Source: an uncultured Porphyromonadaceae bacterium
GTDB taxonomy: Bacteria > Bacteroidota > Bacteroidia > Bacteroidales > Muribaculaceae
Length of the DNA: 64,000 nt
Assembly: GCA_937892215.1 (NCBI GenBank)
Contig: CALAVE010000025.1
Span: 1-64,000 of the forward strand
Reading direction: 5' to 3'
Each line of letters opens with the position of its first letter. Positions within the stretch are counted from its first letter, which is position 1. This document shows, piece after piece, positions 25,684-36,371 of this stretch. Under the pieces are notes generated by a model. The model worked only from the letters and a program-made list of their open reading frames with translations. It was not told the origin of the DNA and ran no database searches. A program made the translations under genes and the position numbers.

Positions 25684-26493
25684 TTACAGTTCCACCTCGC
25701 CGGTGAATACAATGGTGGCCGGGCCGGAGAGCAAGAGGTGGTCGTCGCTTTCACGCCATTGGACACTGAGCGTGCCGCCGTCCATGATTACATCGCATTG
25801 CCGCGGCACGAGTCCGTTTTGTGCTGCCACCAAAACCGCCGCGCATGCGCCGGTGCCGCATGCCAGTGTGATGCCGCTGCCGCGCTCCCATACTCGTACG
25901 CGCAACGCGCCGCCATTGCATTGCGCAAACACGATGTTGCAGCGCTGAGGAAAACGCGAGTGCCGTTCCAGGCGTGCACCTTCGCGCGCCACATCCACAG
26001 CATCCAGATTGTCAACAAAGATAACGTAAAGCGGGTTACCCATCGACACGAACTGTCCGTGAGGTAGCGGTTCGCCTGAGGGCAGGAACTGCGAGTCGTC
26101 GTGAAGAATGGGCTTGAGCAAATCCACAGCAACCTCTGCGACTTTGTCGTGTGCATCCACCATGAGACTTAGCAGTTTCACGCCCGAACGCGTGGCTAGG
26201 CGCAACTGCCGCTTGCGTGTCATCCCCGTCTCATAGACGAGTTTGCCCACACATCGGCTGGCGTTGCCGCACATCATAGCCTCGCTGCCGTCGGCATTGA
26301 ATAGGCGCATTTTAAAGTCGGCCACGCTGTCGTGTGGACGGCTGATGAGCACCAGCCCGTCGCTGCCTATTCCGAAGTGCTGCCGGCTCAGTGCGATGGC
26401 CGCCGCCCCGGGGTGGGGAATGGGGTATTGCGTGGCATCCACATAAATGTAGTCGTTGCCTGCCCCGTGCATCTTTGTGAATCTTATTTTCAT
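25684..26493 (-). CDS. dapF: Diaminopimelate epimerase
   Basis: The 269-residue enzyme interconverts LL- and meso-diaminopimelate, for lysine and peptidoglycan synthesis. The catalytic cysteine pair is present: Cys75 (MMCGNASRC) and Cys212 (LACGTGACA). The start (KIRFTKMHGAGNDYIYVD) is the family signature. The residue after CGN is Ala instead of the usual Gly. Length is normal. It has its own promoter, and a MalY/PatB-type aminotransferase is transcribed divergently. Confidence 0.95.
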   Translation of the reverse strand: MKIRFTKMHGAGNDYIYVDATQYPIPHPGAAAIALSRQHFGIGSDGLVLISRPHDSVADFKMRLFNADGSEAMMCGNASRCVGKLVYETGMTRKRQLRLATRSGVKLLSLMVDAHDKVAEVAVDLLKPILHDDSQFLPSGEPLPHGQFVSMGNPLYVIFVDNLDAVDVAREGARLERHSRFPQRCNIVFAQCNGGALRVRVWERGSGITLACGTGACAAVLVAAQNGLVPRQCDVIMDGGTLSVQWRESDDHLLLSGPATIVFTGEVEL

Positions 26494-26551
26494 TAATTAA
26501 TTTGCTTGATGGAGTGTGTGTTCGATTAATTACTTGTCGCTTTATGTGTTG

Positions 26552-26582
26552 CAAAGTTACCTATTTTGCGCAACGTGGTCAA
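26552..26582 (-). promoter_or_regulatory. Promoter of dapF
   Basis: On the minus strand TTG (26580-26582), a 20-base spacer and TAACTTTG (26552-26559) match the consensus, giving a leader of about 55 bases. It stands back-to-back with the aminotransferase promoter, the two -33 elements being 8 bases apart. Confidence 0.7.
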
Positions 26583-26590
26583 GTGCTACC

Positions 26591-26621
26591 TTGCGTGAAG
26601 AGCAGAAAAACGCTATCTTTG
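26591..26621 (+). promoter_or_regulatory. Promoter of the MalY/PatB aminotransferase
   Basis: TTG (26591-26593), a 20-base spacer and TATCTTTG (26614-26621) match the consensus. Confidence 0.7.
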
Positions 26622-26670
26622 CACCCCGATAAGCAATATTGCTTTGACGGATAAAAAGGAGATAGATACT

Positions 26671-27867
26671 ATGAATAAATTTGATTTTGACGCTGTCATA
26701 GACAGGCGTAACACACATTGTAAAAAAACCGATATGCTAGGGCCAATGTTCGGCCACGACGACTTGCTACCACTGTGGATTGCCGATATGGACTTCGCCG
26801 TGAGTCCGGATATCAGTTCGGCCCTGGTGAAACGCTTTGGTGAGCATCCCATCTACGGTTACACACTGCCTTACGACGAGTACTGGCAATCTATTATCGA
26901 CTGGCAGCGCCGTCGCAACGGGTTTGAGATAAGCCGAGAAGAGATGACGTTCATGCCTGGTGGAATGCCGGCACTGGGAATGGTTCTCAACTTCTACACT
27001 CAGCCCGGCGACCGCGTGGTGCTGCAGGAGCCTGTTTACTACGATTTTAAGGAAGTGATAGAGGGTAACTGCCGGCTGGCGGTGCGCAATAACCTGAAAC
27101 CCACCGGCGACCATTTCTATCGCATGGACTTGGATGATTTGGAACGCGTGTTCACGGAGCAAAAACCGCGCATCATGGTGGTGTGTAATCCGCAGAATCC
27201 CATAGGCATAGTGTGGACGGAGGAGGAACTGCGGCAGGTGGCAGCGCTGGCCCGGCGCCACGGAGTGATTCTGTTCAGCGACGAGGTGTTCAGCGACATT
27301 ACCCTTTTCGGGCACAAGCACACACCGCTGGCAATGGTGAGCGAGGATGCCGCAGCGGTGACCATCACGTGCGGCTCGCCGGGTAAGACCTTCAATATCC
27401 CGGGGGTGAAAAGCACATGGCTTGTAATCAAGAATCCTGAGTTGCGCCGCGAGTTTTATCGCTGGGTGGAGGTGAACGAACTGTGCAATGCCAATATCAC
27501 GGCTTTGCTCGCCACTGAAGTCGCCTATCGTTACGGAGAGCCGTGGCTTGAGGCATGCAAGCAGTATATAGAGCAGAATGTGCTCTATGTGGCGCAGTAC
27601 TGCCGCGAAAATATCCCCGAGATTTATGGCATCAAGCCGCAGGCTTCGTTCCTCATGTGGCTTGATTGTCGCCGTTTGGGCATTGACCACGGTGAACTGG
27701 TGCGTTTCTTTGCCGAAGATGCCCACTTGGCTCTGAACAATGGCGAGATATATGGTGTTCCGGGCTACTGCCACATGCGTCTCAACGTGGGCACTCCGCG
27801 TGCGCGTCTCGTACAGGCGATGGAGCAGTTGCGTGCCGCCGTCAATCGGCTGAAGAGCCGCAGGTAA
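26671..27867 (+). CDS. patB: MalY/PatB-family aminotransferase (C-S lyase)
   Basis: The 398-residue PLP enzyme of fold type I probably acts as cystathionine beta-lyase or cysteine-S-conjugate lyase. It has the subgroup signatures PLWIADMDF, HPIYGYT and VCNPQNPIG. The PLP lysine is probably Lys239 (CGSPGKTFNIPG), and an RLNVGTPR segment near the C-terminus binds the substrate carboxylate. The start at 26671 is backed by AAAGGAG nine bases upstream, a rare clear Shine-Dalgarno here; the frame extends upstream to 26644. Adjacent dapF raises LL-DAP aminotransferase as an alternative, but the motifs fit MalY/PatB better. Confidence 0.85.
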   Translation: MNKFDFDAVIDRRNTHCKKTDMLGPMFGHDDLLPLWIADMDFAVSPDISSALVKRFGEHPIYGYTLPYDEYWQSIIDWQRRRNGFEISREEMTFMPGGMPALGMVLNFYTQPGDRVVLQEPVYYDFKEVIEGNCRLAVRNNLKPTGDHFYRMDLDDLERVFTEQKPRIMVVCNPQNPIGIVWTEEELRQVAALARRHGVILFSDEVFSDITLFGHKHTPLAMVSEDAAAVTITCGSPGKTFNIPGVKSTWLVIKNPELRREFYRWVEVNELCNANITALLATEVAYRYGEPWLEACKQYIEQNVLYVAQYCRENIPEIYGIKPQASFLMWLDCRRLGIDHGELVRFFAEDAHLALNNGEIYGVPGYCHMRLNVGTPRARLVQAMEQLRAAVNRLKSRR

Positions 27868-27913
27868 GTCCCTGCTATGCCGCCGCCCGCAGAGCGGTGT
27901 CGCTATAAACCAA

Positions 27914-27944
27914 GGGGGTCCCACATGGTGTATGCGGGACCCTC
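27914..27944. terminator. Bidirectional terminator between patB and frdB
   Basis: GGGTCCC (27916-27922) pairs with GGGACCC (27936-27942), extended by two pairs to 27914 and 27944. It lies between two convergent genes. U-runs are poor on both sides. Confidence 0.6.
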
Positions 27945-27974
27945 TCTGTATCAGATGCGCTGTTGCCGGTAGCC

Positions 27975-28730
27975 TTAGTCGCTGAGCTTGGCGCAGATGT
28001 ATTCGCGGTTGAGGCGCGAAATGTTGCTGAGTTTGATGTTCTTGGGGCACTCGGCAGCGCAGGCACCAGTGTTGGTGCAGTTACCGAATCCCAGTTCGTC
28101 CATCTTGCTGAGCATAGCCTTAACGCGCTTCTTAGCCTCGGCTTTACCTTGTGGCAGGAGAGCGAACTGGCTCACCTTAGCCGAAACGAAGAGCATGGCC
28201 GAACCGTTCTTGCAAGCAGCGACGCATGCGCCGCAACCGATGCACGACGCGCTGTCCATAGCCTCGTCGGCAGCCACCTTGGAGATGGGTATTGCGTTAG
28301 CGTCCTGAGCGCCGCCGGTGTTGAACGACACGTAGCCGCCGGCCTGCTGAATCTGGTCGAAAGCGTTGCGGTTCACCATGAGGTCCTTAATTACGGGGAA
28401 AGCGGCCGAGCGCCACGGTTCCACGGTGATGGTCTCGCCGTCGTGGAAGCGACGCATATAGAGTTGGCAGGTGGTGGCACCTGTAGCGGGTCCGTGGGGG
28501 TGTCCGTTGATGTAGAGCGAGCACATACCGCAGATACCTTCGCGGCAATCGTGGTCGAACGCTACCGGCTCCTGGCCCTTTTCAATGAGTTGTTCGTTGA
28601 GGATGTCGAGCATTTCCAGGAACGAGGTGTCGGTGGGAATGTCCTGCAACTCGTAAGTCTCGAAATGACCTTTTTCCTTTGGTCCGGCTTGACGCCAAAC
28701 TTTTAATTTGAAGCTTATATTAGTATCCAT
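27975..28730 (-). CDS. frdB: Fumarate reductase/succinate dehydrogenase iron-sulfur subunit
   Basis: The 251-residue subunit carries electrons between the quinone site and the flavoprotein. The [2Fe-2S] cysteines are in CREGICGMC plus a later Cys. The cysteines of the two C-terminal clusters are in CIGCGACVAAC and CTNTGACAAECP. It is last in the operon frdC-frdA-frdB, 21 bases after frdA. In Bacteroidales this complex acts mainly as fumarate reductase in menaquinone-based anaerobic respiration and succinate production. Confidence 0.95.
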   Translation of the reverse strand: MDTNISFKLKVWRQAGPKEKGHFETYELQDIPTDTSFLEMLDILNEQLIEKGQEPVAFDHDCREGICGMCSLYINGHPHGPATGATTCQLYMRRFHDGETITVEPWRSAAFPVIKDLMVNRNAFDQIQQAGGYVSFNTGGAQDANAIPISKVAADEAMDSASCIGCGACVAACKNGSAMLFVSAKVSQFALLPQGKAEAKKRVKAMLSKMDELGFGNCTNTGACAAECPKNIKLSNISRLNREYICAKLSD

Positions 28731-28751
28731 ATTATTCAGAAATTTAAAAGT

Positions 28752-30764
28752 TTATGACTTGTAGTTACGGGTTTGCACCTTGATAGCCTCGTACTTGAGC
28801 GGTTCCTTGATGAGCGAAGGAGCGGTTTCGTCATCGCCGTTGTACTTCCAGCAAGCCACGTAGAAGTAGTTCTGGTCGTCGCGGCGAGCCTCGCCTTCTT
28901 CGGTCTGGTGCTCTTCGCGGAAGTGTCCGCCGCAGCTTTCGTTGCGGTTGAGCGCGTCGTGAGCGATGAGTTCGCCCATGGTGATGAAGTCGCGCAGGCG
29001 GAATGCCTTGTCGAGCTCAATGTTCATGCCCTCTTGAGTTCCGGGAACGAACAGGTTGGTTTCAAACTCGTGGCGCAGTTCCTTGAGTTTCTTGAGGGCC
29101 TCTTGGAGCGATTCCTTGGTGCGCGCCATGCCCACGTAGTCCCACATGATGTGCCCCAGTTCCTTGTGGATGGAGTCAACGCTGCGCTTGCCCTGGATGT
29201 CCATGAGGTGGTCCAGATTAGCCTGAACACGCTTTTCAGCCTCGTCGAACTCGGGGGTGTCGGTGGTGAAGTGCGGCACTGTAATCTGGTCGCTGAGGTA
29301 GTTCTGGATGGTGTATGGCAGCACGAAGTAACCGTCGGCCAGACCCTGCATCAGAGCGGAAGCACCGAGTCGGTTAGCGCCGTGGTCGCTGAAGTTGCAC
29401 TCGCCGATGGCGAACAGGCCCTTAACGCTTGTCTGCAGTTCGTAGTCAACCCAGATGCCGCCCATAGTGTAGTGGATTGCGGGATAAATCATCATGGGGT
29501 TGTAGTATTTCTCACCGTTGATTTCGTTGGCGAGTTCACCGGGGTTAACGTCGGTGATTTCCTCATACATGTCGAAGAGGTTACCGTAGCGCTGACGGAT
29601 AACGTCGATGCCCAGACGGTTAATTGCCTCGCTGAAATCCAGGAACACGGCCTTGCCGGTGTTGTTAACGCCAAATCCCTTGTCGCAACGCTCCTTAGCG
29701 GCGCGGCTTGCCACGTCGCGCGGCACCAGGTTGCCGAATGCCGGATAGCGGCGCTCCAGGTAGTAGTCGCGGTTTTCCTCGGGTATGTCGCTACCCTTGA
29801 TTTCGCCGCGCTGCAGTTTCTTGGCGTCCTCATTATCCTTAGGCACCCAGATTCGTCCGTCGTTACGGAGCGACTCCGACATAAGCGTGAGTTTAGACTG
29901 CTTGTCGCCGTGAACAGGGATACAGGTGGGGTGAATCTGCACATAGGCCGGATTTGCGAAATAAGCGCCCTTGCGGTAGCAAGCCATAGCGGCCGAGCAG
30001 TTGCAGGCCATGGCGTTAGTGGAGAGGAAGTAGGTGTTTCCGTATCCACCGGTGGCGATTACCACTGCGTGAGCGGCGAATCGCTCCAGTTTACCGGTTA
30101 CCAGGTTCTTGGCTATGATTCCGCGTGCACGTCCGTCGATGATGACGATGTCGTGCATCTCGTAGCGGTTGTAGCTCTTCACTGTGCCCATCTGAATCTG
30201 GCGGTTGAGTGATGAATAGGCGCCGAGTAGCAGCTGCTGTCCGGTCTGGCCCTTAGCGTAGAACGTGCGGCTCACCTGAGCGCCGCCGAACGAGCGGTTG
30301 GCCAGCAGACCTCCGTATTCACGAGCGAAAGGCACGCCCTGTGCCACGCACTGGTCGATGATATTGTTCGACACCTCAGCGAGGCGGTACACATTGGCTT
30401 CGCGAGCGCGATAGTCGCCACCCTTCACAGTGTCGTAGAACAGGCGGTAAACCGAGTCACCGTCGTTCTGGTAGTTCTTGGCTGCGTTGATACCGCCCTG
30501 CGCTGCTATGGAGTGAGCGCGACGCGGAGAGTCTTGTATGCAGAAGTTGAGCACGTTGAATCCCATTTCGCCCAGAGTGGCGGCGGCGCTGGCACCAGCC
30601 AGACCGGTACCCACCACGATGATGTCGAGGCGACGCTTGTTGGCCGGGTTCACGAGTTTCTGATGAGCCTTGTAGTTGGTCCATTTCTCAGCCACAGGCC
30701 CTTCCGGTATTTTAGAGTCGATTACGGGCGCTCCGGCCTGTAAAGTCTTATCTTTTTCTTCCAT
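28752..30764 (-). CDS. frdA: Fumarate reductase/succinate dehydrogenase flavoprotein
   Basis: The 670-residue catalytic subunit has the FAD dinucleotide motif (VVGTGLAGASAAATLGEMG, near residue 52) and the covalent-FAD motif with its His (RRAHSIAAQGG). It also has an active-site region HPTCIPVHGD and the HGANRLGASAL signature. It reduces fumarate to succinate on the cytoplasmic face. Length is typical of the Bacteroidota/Wolinella-type subunit. It lies 44 bases after frdC. Confidence 0.96.
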   Translation of the reverse strand: MEEKDKTLQAGAPVIDSKIPEGPVAEKWTNYKAHQKLVNPANKRRLDIIVVGTGLAGASAAATLGEMGFNVLNFCIQDSPRRAHSIAAQGGINAAKNYQNDGDSVYRLFYDTVKGGDYRAREANVYRLAEVSNNIIDQCVAQGVPFAREYGGLLANRSFGGAQVSRTFYAKGQTGQQLLLGAYSSLNRQIQMGTVKSYNRYEMHDIVIIDGRARGIIAKNLVTGKLERFAAHAVVIATGGYGNTYFLSTNAMACNCSAAMACYRKGAYFANPAYVQIHPTCIPVHGDKQSKLTLMSESLRNDGRIWVPKDNEDAKKLQRGEIKGSDIPEENRDYYLERRYPAFGNLVPRDVASRAAKERCDKGFGVNNTGKAVFLDFSEAINRLGIDVIRQRYGNLFDMYEEITDVNPGELANEINGEKYYNPMMIYPAIHYTMGGIWVDYELQTSVKGLFAIGECNFSDHGANRLGASALMQGLADGYFVLPYTIQNYLSDQITVPHFTTDTPEFDEAEKRVQANLDHLMDIQGKRSVDSIHKELGHIMWDYVGMARTKESLQEALKKLKELRHEFETNLFVPGTQEGMNIELDKAFRLRDFITMGELIAHDALNRNESCGGHFREEHQTEEGEARRDDQNYFYVACWKYNGDDETAPSLIKEPLKYEAIKVQTRNYKS

Positions 30765-30808
30765 GTTAGAAAATTTTAGTATGAATGTGAAATTAAAGAA
30801 CTGAAAGA

Positions 30809-31465
30809 TTAGAGGGCGAAGAACCAGGTGAAGTAGATGACTTCAATGGCAAACAGCCCCATAACGATAGTAGCCCACCACCATCCGATGCATTTCCAGC
30901 GAGCAATCCACTTCTCGTTGGCAGTGCCTATTGTCTGGAAAGCGCTCCAGAATCCGTGAGTGATGTGGAACCAGATAGCGCAGAAACCGATGAGATAAAC
31001 CGGAGCGACCCACAGTTGAGAGAAAGCGGCGCTCAGAGCGTCGGTTCCGCTTGCGGGTATGTCACCAAGCACCTCGGGCAACTGCATCTTGGCCCAGAAC
31101 TGAGCAAGGTGGAGAACGAGGAAGCAGAGCACGATGATGCCCAGCACGAGCATGTTCTGCGACGCCCATTCCACGCTCTTGGGCTTGGCCGAAACGGCAT
31201 AGCGGTCGTTACCGCGTGCCTTGCGGTTCTGCCATGTGAGCAGGAAGGCGAAGCAGATGTGCACAATGAAGCCGGCGGCAAGGATTGCCGTGCCTACCAA
31301 TGCGTACCAGTTGGCACCAAGGAATTCACAAACAGCCTCATAAGCGTCGAGCGAAATTAGAGCCACGGCATTCATGAGGGCATGAAAAGTCAGAAATAGG
31401 ATGAGGAATAAGCCGGAAACGGACATTATCACCTTTCGTCCTACTGAAGAATTGATTAACCACAT
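30809..31465 (-). CDS. frdC: Fumarate reductase cytochrome b subunit
   Basis: The 218-residue membrane anchor has five hydrophobic segments, as in the dihaem cytochrome b558 type with one anchor polypeptide. It holds several His residues suited to haem binding (LTFHALMN, VHICFAF, LVLHLAQFW, HITHGFWSAF). It binds menaquinol and docks FrdAB at the inner membrane. It is first in the operon, with a leader of about 80 bases. Confidence 0.93.
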   Translation of the reverse strand: MWLINSSVGRKVIMSVSGLFLILFLTFHALMNAVALISLDAYEAVCEFLGANWYALVGTAILAAGFIVHICFAFLLTWQNRKARGNDRYAVSAKPKSVEWASQNMLVLGIIVLCFLVLHLAQFWAKMQLPEVLGDIPASGTDALSAAFSQLWVAPVYLIGFCAIWFHITHGFWSAFQTIGTANEKWIARWKCIGWWWATIVMGLFAIEVIYFTWFFAL

Positions 31466-31548
31466 AGTAGTTTAGTAATTTAGTTATTAATTGTTTAGTT
31501 ATTGTCGTCTTTTCGTGGATGTGTCACCGACTCGGTAACATTAATGTG

Positions 31549-31579
31549 CAAAGTTACAGATTTAACCCGTCATTTGCAA
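31549..31579 (-). promoter_or_regulatory. Promoter of frdCAB
   Basis: On the minus strand TTG (31577-31579), a 20-base spacer and TAACTTTG (31549-31556) match the consensus. Confidence 0.7.
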
Positions 31580-31624
31580 CAATTAAGGAAAAAATTCTTT
31601 AACCGTGACAATTCACCGAATTTG

Positions 31625-31655
31625 TTGCATGTCTCACAAACATTTATTACCTTTG
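31625..31655 (+). promoter_or_regulatory. Promoter of the 1070-residue secreted protein
   Basis: TTG (31625-31627), a 20-base spacer and TACCTTTG (31648-31655) match the consensus. It diverges from the frdC promoter. Confidence 0.7.
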
Positions 31656-31695
31656 CTAATCAGCAATAGCAATAAAACTTAAACCCAATTCAAGT

Positions 31696-34600
31696 ATGAG
31701 AGCAACATTAGGGAAACTTATTTTTTTATTTTCAATTATCGCACTCACCACAAGCGCGGCCCAAGCCGGAGCATTACAGACCGAGAGCCGCAAAGTGATT
31801 TTCTCGGCCGGAAAAGACTTGGACGCATACAAGACATTAACTCCGGGCAAACACATCAACATTAAAGCCGCTCTAAGCCCACGCTCCGACACAGTGCGCC
31901 GATTCCTGCGTGTGGTGGGAAACACAGCATGGCCGTCGCCGTGGGACTTGCGCGGCGAACGTAATTTCCGCTATGTGGAGTGCCTGGTGGACGACAATCT
32001 GGATTCGGTGGTGCGAAAGAGCGAGCGCTATTCGCTCTATTTCAAGGGTGATAACGATGACTTTGAGCGACACGTGTATAACCGCATAATGGGCGACAGG
32101 CTCAAGCCGGGGAAGTTCACGCTGCGCATACCGGTGGTCAGGAAGGACAACCTCACGGTGAGTAAAGGAGGTAACTTCGGGGTGGAATTGCAGATATACC
32201 TTAAGCGTCCTGGGCGAGCCGCTGAAGATGTTTACGACAAGGCCGACCGTGTGCTGTGGGTACCTGTCCCCGAAGGGACGAGCAAGCGCTACGAGGCCGT
32301 GGAAAAGGAACTGGAACTGCCACAAGACGTGGCTTGCATACTGCTGAGACTGGGCGGAACCCGATTTGCCGGTGAGTGCTGGGTGGAGTCGCCGGTGCTG
32401 CTTCAGGACGGCAAGCCGGTGTGGAAGGCCCCCTTTGTGAAAGAGGAGGCGCGCACCGAGAAGCGCAACTACTGGGTGGGAATCAATATGTCCACCAAGA
32501 TGTGGCCCAAGTGGCACATAGAGTTCAACGGAATCACGGTGAAGGATGGGTATGAGTTCGACCGTTGCTCGGATATCGCTGATTTTATGATACCTCTGCC
32601 TCAGAACGTAGCCGGCAACGGCACATTCAAGTTGACACTGCAGAAGGAAGCGCACCGCGTGAGTTGGCCCTACTGCCTGCGGCGGGTGGAAGTGATAGAG
32701 GAGAGCGCCCGCGACTTTGAGGTGGCCTATCTGCCTGAATATGTGACGGCAGGGAAGAAATTCGGCATGCTGATTGAGACTAACAAACCCGATGTGGAAC
32801 TAATGGTGAACTCACCGGGTAACACGCAGATTCTGAGTCTGCACGATACCGGTCTGCATGTGGTTACACTGAATGCTGGAGAAGCCGGCGTGCCCGTGAA
32901 CGTGAAACTCGCTTCGAACGGCCGGACCGAGACAGTGACGGTGAAAAACGTGATAGAGAAGCACGGGAAAGAGGTTCTGCTCAGTAGCGGTGATGAAATC
33001 TACGCGCCGAAAGACCCTGCCACCTACGACTACTTCTTCAAGTGGTATCTGCGCTCTGGCGTGGGTAACGCCTATCATTTCCGCCCGTCGTATCAGTGGA
33101 ACGGCACGCGTGAAGTGCTCCCCGAGTTCGTGAAAAGATACACCGACGTGCTTAACGACATGAACATTCCCTACGCTTGGCAGGTCGAGGGACGAAACCT
33201 GGCCGCAAGCAGGCTCAACCCGTCGCTCGACGCGCTCGCCGGCCCCATGTTCCGCGGTAAGCAGGCGCATGAGAACGACGGCGGCTACTACTACTGGACA
33301 CAGTTCCGCTACGTGGGACTCTTCTCCGACATAGCGGCCCGTACGCGCCCATACGGCGGAATCTTTGCCAAGCGTCCGCCCATTTTCACCGACCACGGCG
33401 ACTATATCCACTACGACCGCAAGAAGGTGACCGATATGGCCGACGGAGCACGATATTTCGTGAGTAACCTGCGCTACAGCAAAGGCGAGAGTACGCGCCA
33501 CACAGGGCCGAGTACGCTGTTCCGCTACTTCTATCAGGCCGGTTACGACTGGCTTGGCGCAGAGCAGATGTACGGACCGGAGGAGAAGATAATGTCGTCG
33601 CTGCGCGGCGCTTCGCGGGCCTATAGCAAGCCCGACTACGGCTCGCTGCACGCTATGCAGTGGTTACGCCCCTATCAGTTTGAGAAAAAGGACCATGCTC
33701 TGCGCTTCTATATGTCGCTGGCCACGGCTTTCATGCACGGCTCAAGCCACATCAACACCGAGGAGGCATTGTGGACCGACGAACTGGTTCACGACCGCTA
33801 CAGCGAGAGCGGCCGCGAGCACCTCAAGGCTCAGAACCTGATGCTGGAGTACATTAAGACGCACGACCGCCCGGGCCGGATGGTTACGCGCGTGGCGGTG
33901 ATTCAAGGGCGCAACGACGCATGGCGCAGCTTCGGCCGCGGACCGATTTGGGAACAGGACGGCCAGAAGTGGGCGTTCAACAAGGCGATGGAAAGTTTCG
34001 ACGTGGCCACAAGCGTCTATTATCCACAAAATGGTAACAGCGACTGTGGCCCCGACGGTTGGTTCACCACCACACCCTACGGTGCCGTGGATTTCCTGCC
34101 GGTAGAGGCTCCTCAGGACGTGCTTAACAGTTACGGAATGATAGCGTTCATGGGCTGGAACACCTACGATTCCGGTGACTTTGCCCGAATGAAAGCCTAT
34201 GTGGAGCAGGGTGGAACGCTGGTGCTGACAGCAGCGCACCTGAATGCCGACTTGCAGCCCGATGAGGCGCCCCACTTCCCCGAGGACGATGCCGTGATAC
34301 GTGCGATGCTGGGCGACGGCTACCGTGCGCTAACAGAGAAAACCGAAATAACGCTGGGGTGCGGAAAGATTATCTACTATCCGCAGGCTGTCTATCCTGC
34401 CGATGCGCAAATCAGGGCCGATTATGAGGCCACGTTGCGTGGCGAAGCGGCAAAACTGGCTGAGCGTGAGAGTCTTGCCGGATGGATTAAGGCCGATGAC
34501 GGGAACAAAATCAGTTGGACAGTGTGGGACAGCGGAAATATGCGCGTGATTTATCTGCTGAACATCGACTGGCAGAACGCAGAGACGCATAACGCTTTGC

Positions 34601-34908
34601 TCCAGTATCGGGACAAGGTTCTGAATGTCGCCGTGAAGCCGTGGGAGATTAAGACGGTGTACCTGAGCAAGGGCGCAGTGGTGATACCGGAGGACAACAC
34701 CACTCATGTGATAAGCGTGGACGAGGGCGAGCGAGGCGCGCTAACCGTGCGCTACCAGACCACCAGCGACCGTGCCCGTGTGCAGATGGGCAAGGTGCTG
34801 ATGCCTGTGGAAGATGTTCCGGCACCCGGTGCCATCAGGCAAATACAAAAGATTAAAACCGTGATAAGCATTATCCCAACAGCCGGAGTCCACGAAACCA
34901 CCCTGTAG
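31696..34908 (+). CDS. Large secreted protein, possible unclassified glycoside hydrolase
   Basis: I do not recognise the family of this 1070-residue protein. A signal peptide (RATLGKLIFLFSIIALTTSAAQA) leads to beta-rich N-terminal domains (about 30-430). A TIM-barrel-like region follows (about 430-750), with Trp/Tyr/His-rich segments such as YAWQVEGRN, FTDHGDYIHY and GYDWLGAEQMYGPEE. Then comes a class I amidotransferase-like fold (about 790-880; YGMIAFMGW, YVEQGGTLVLTAA), as in GH42-type beta-galactosidase trimerisation domains, and a beta C-terminus. This order suggests a glycosidase. The last 20 residues look unlike a domain end. No type IX C-terminal sorting domain is seen. Confidence 0.6.
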   Translation: MRATLGKLIFLFSIIALTTSAAQAGALQTESRKVIFSAGKDLDAYKTLTPGKHINIKAALSPRSDTVRRFLRVVGNTAWPSPWDLRGERNFRYVECLVDDNLDSVVRKSERYSLYFKGDNDDFERHVYNRIMGDRLKPGKFTLRIPVVRKDNLTVSKGGNFGVELQIYLKRPGRAAEDVYDKADRVLWVPVPEGTSKRYEAVEKELELPQDVACILLRLGGTRFAGECWVESPVLLQDGKPVWKAPFVKEEARTEKRNYWVGINMSTKMWPKWHIEFNGITVKDGYEFDRCSDIADFMIPLPQNVAGNGTFKLTLQKEAHRVSWPYCLRRVEVIEESARDFEVAYLPEYVTAGKKFGMLIETNKPDVELMVNSPGNTQILSLHDTGLHVVTLNAGEAGVPVNVKLASNGRTETVTVKNVIEKHGKEVLLSSGDEIYAPKDPATYDYFFKWYLRSGVGNAYHFRPSYQWNGTREVLPEFVKRYTDVLNDMNIPYAWQVEGRNLAASRLNPSLDALAGPMFRGKQAHENDGGYYYWTQFRYVGLFSDIAARTRPYGGIFAKRPPIFTDHGDYIHYDRKKVTDMADGARYFVSNLRYSKGESTRHTGPSTLFRYFYQAGYDWLGAEQMYGPEEKIMSSLRGASRAYSKPDYGSLHAMQWLRPYQFEKKDHALRFYMSLATAFMHGSSHINTEEALWTDELVHDRYSESGREHLKAQNLMLEYIKTHDRPGRMVTRVAVIQGRNDAWRSFGRGPIWEQDGQKWAFNKAMESFDVATSVYYPQNGNSDCGPDGWFTTTPYGAVDFLPVEAPQDVLNSYGMIAFMGWNTYDSGDFARMKAYVEQGGTLVLTAAHLNADLQPDEAPHFPEDDAVIRAMLGDGYRALTEKTEITLGCGKIIYYPQAVYPADAQIRADYEATLRGEAAKLAERESLAGWIKADDGNKISWTVWDSGNMRVIYLLNIDWQNAETHNALLQYRDKVLNVAVKPWEIKTVYLSKGAVVIPEDNTTHVISVDEGERGALTVRYQTTSDRARVQMGKVLMPVEDVPAPGAIRQIQKIKTVISIIPTAGVHETTL

Positions 34909-34943
34909 CGGCTCAGAACGCTCAGAACAAGCGCCCGGGCAGT

Positions 34944-34973
34944 TTGATAAAAGGAAAAAAGGTTGTAACTTTG
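34944..34973 (+). promoter_or_regulatory. Promoter of miaB
   Basis: TTG (34944-34946), a 19-base spacer and TAACTTTG (34966-34973) match the consensus, 26 bases before the start codon. Confidence 0.7.
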
Positions 34974-34999
34974 CGGTCTCAAATGACAACGATACAGTG

Positions 35000-36364
<1,365 letters not shown>

Positions 36365-36371
36365 GCCTGTG

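Noticed and set aside
26494..26551. Lysine riboswitch before dapF
   Set aside because: The leader of about 55 bases is far too short for the aptamer, and no matching stems are visible.
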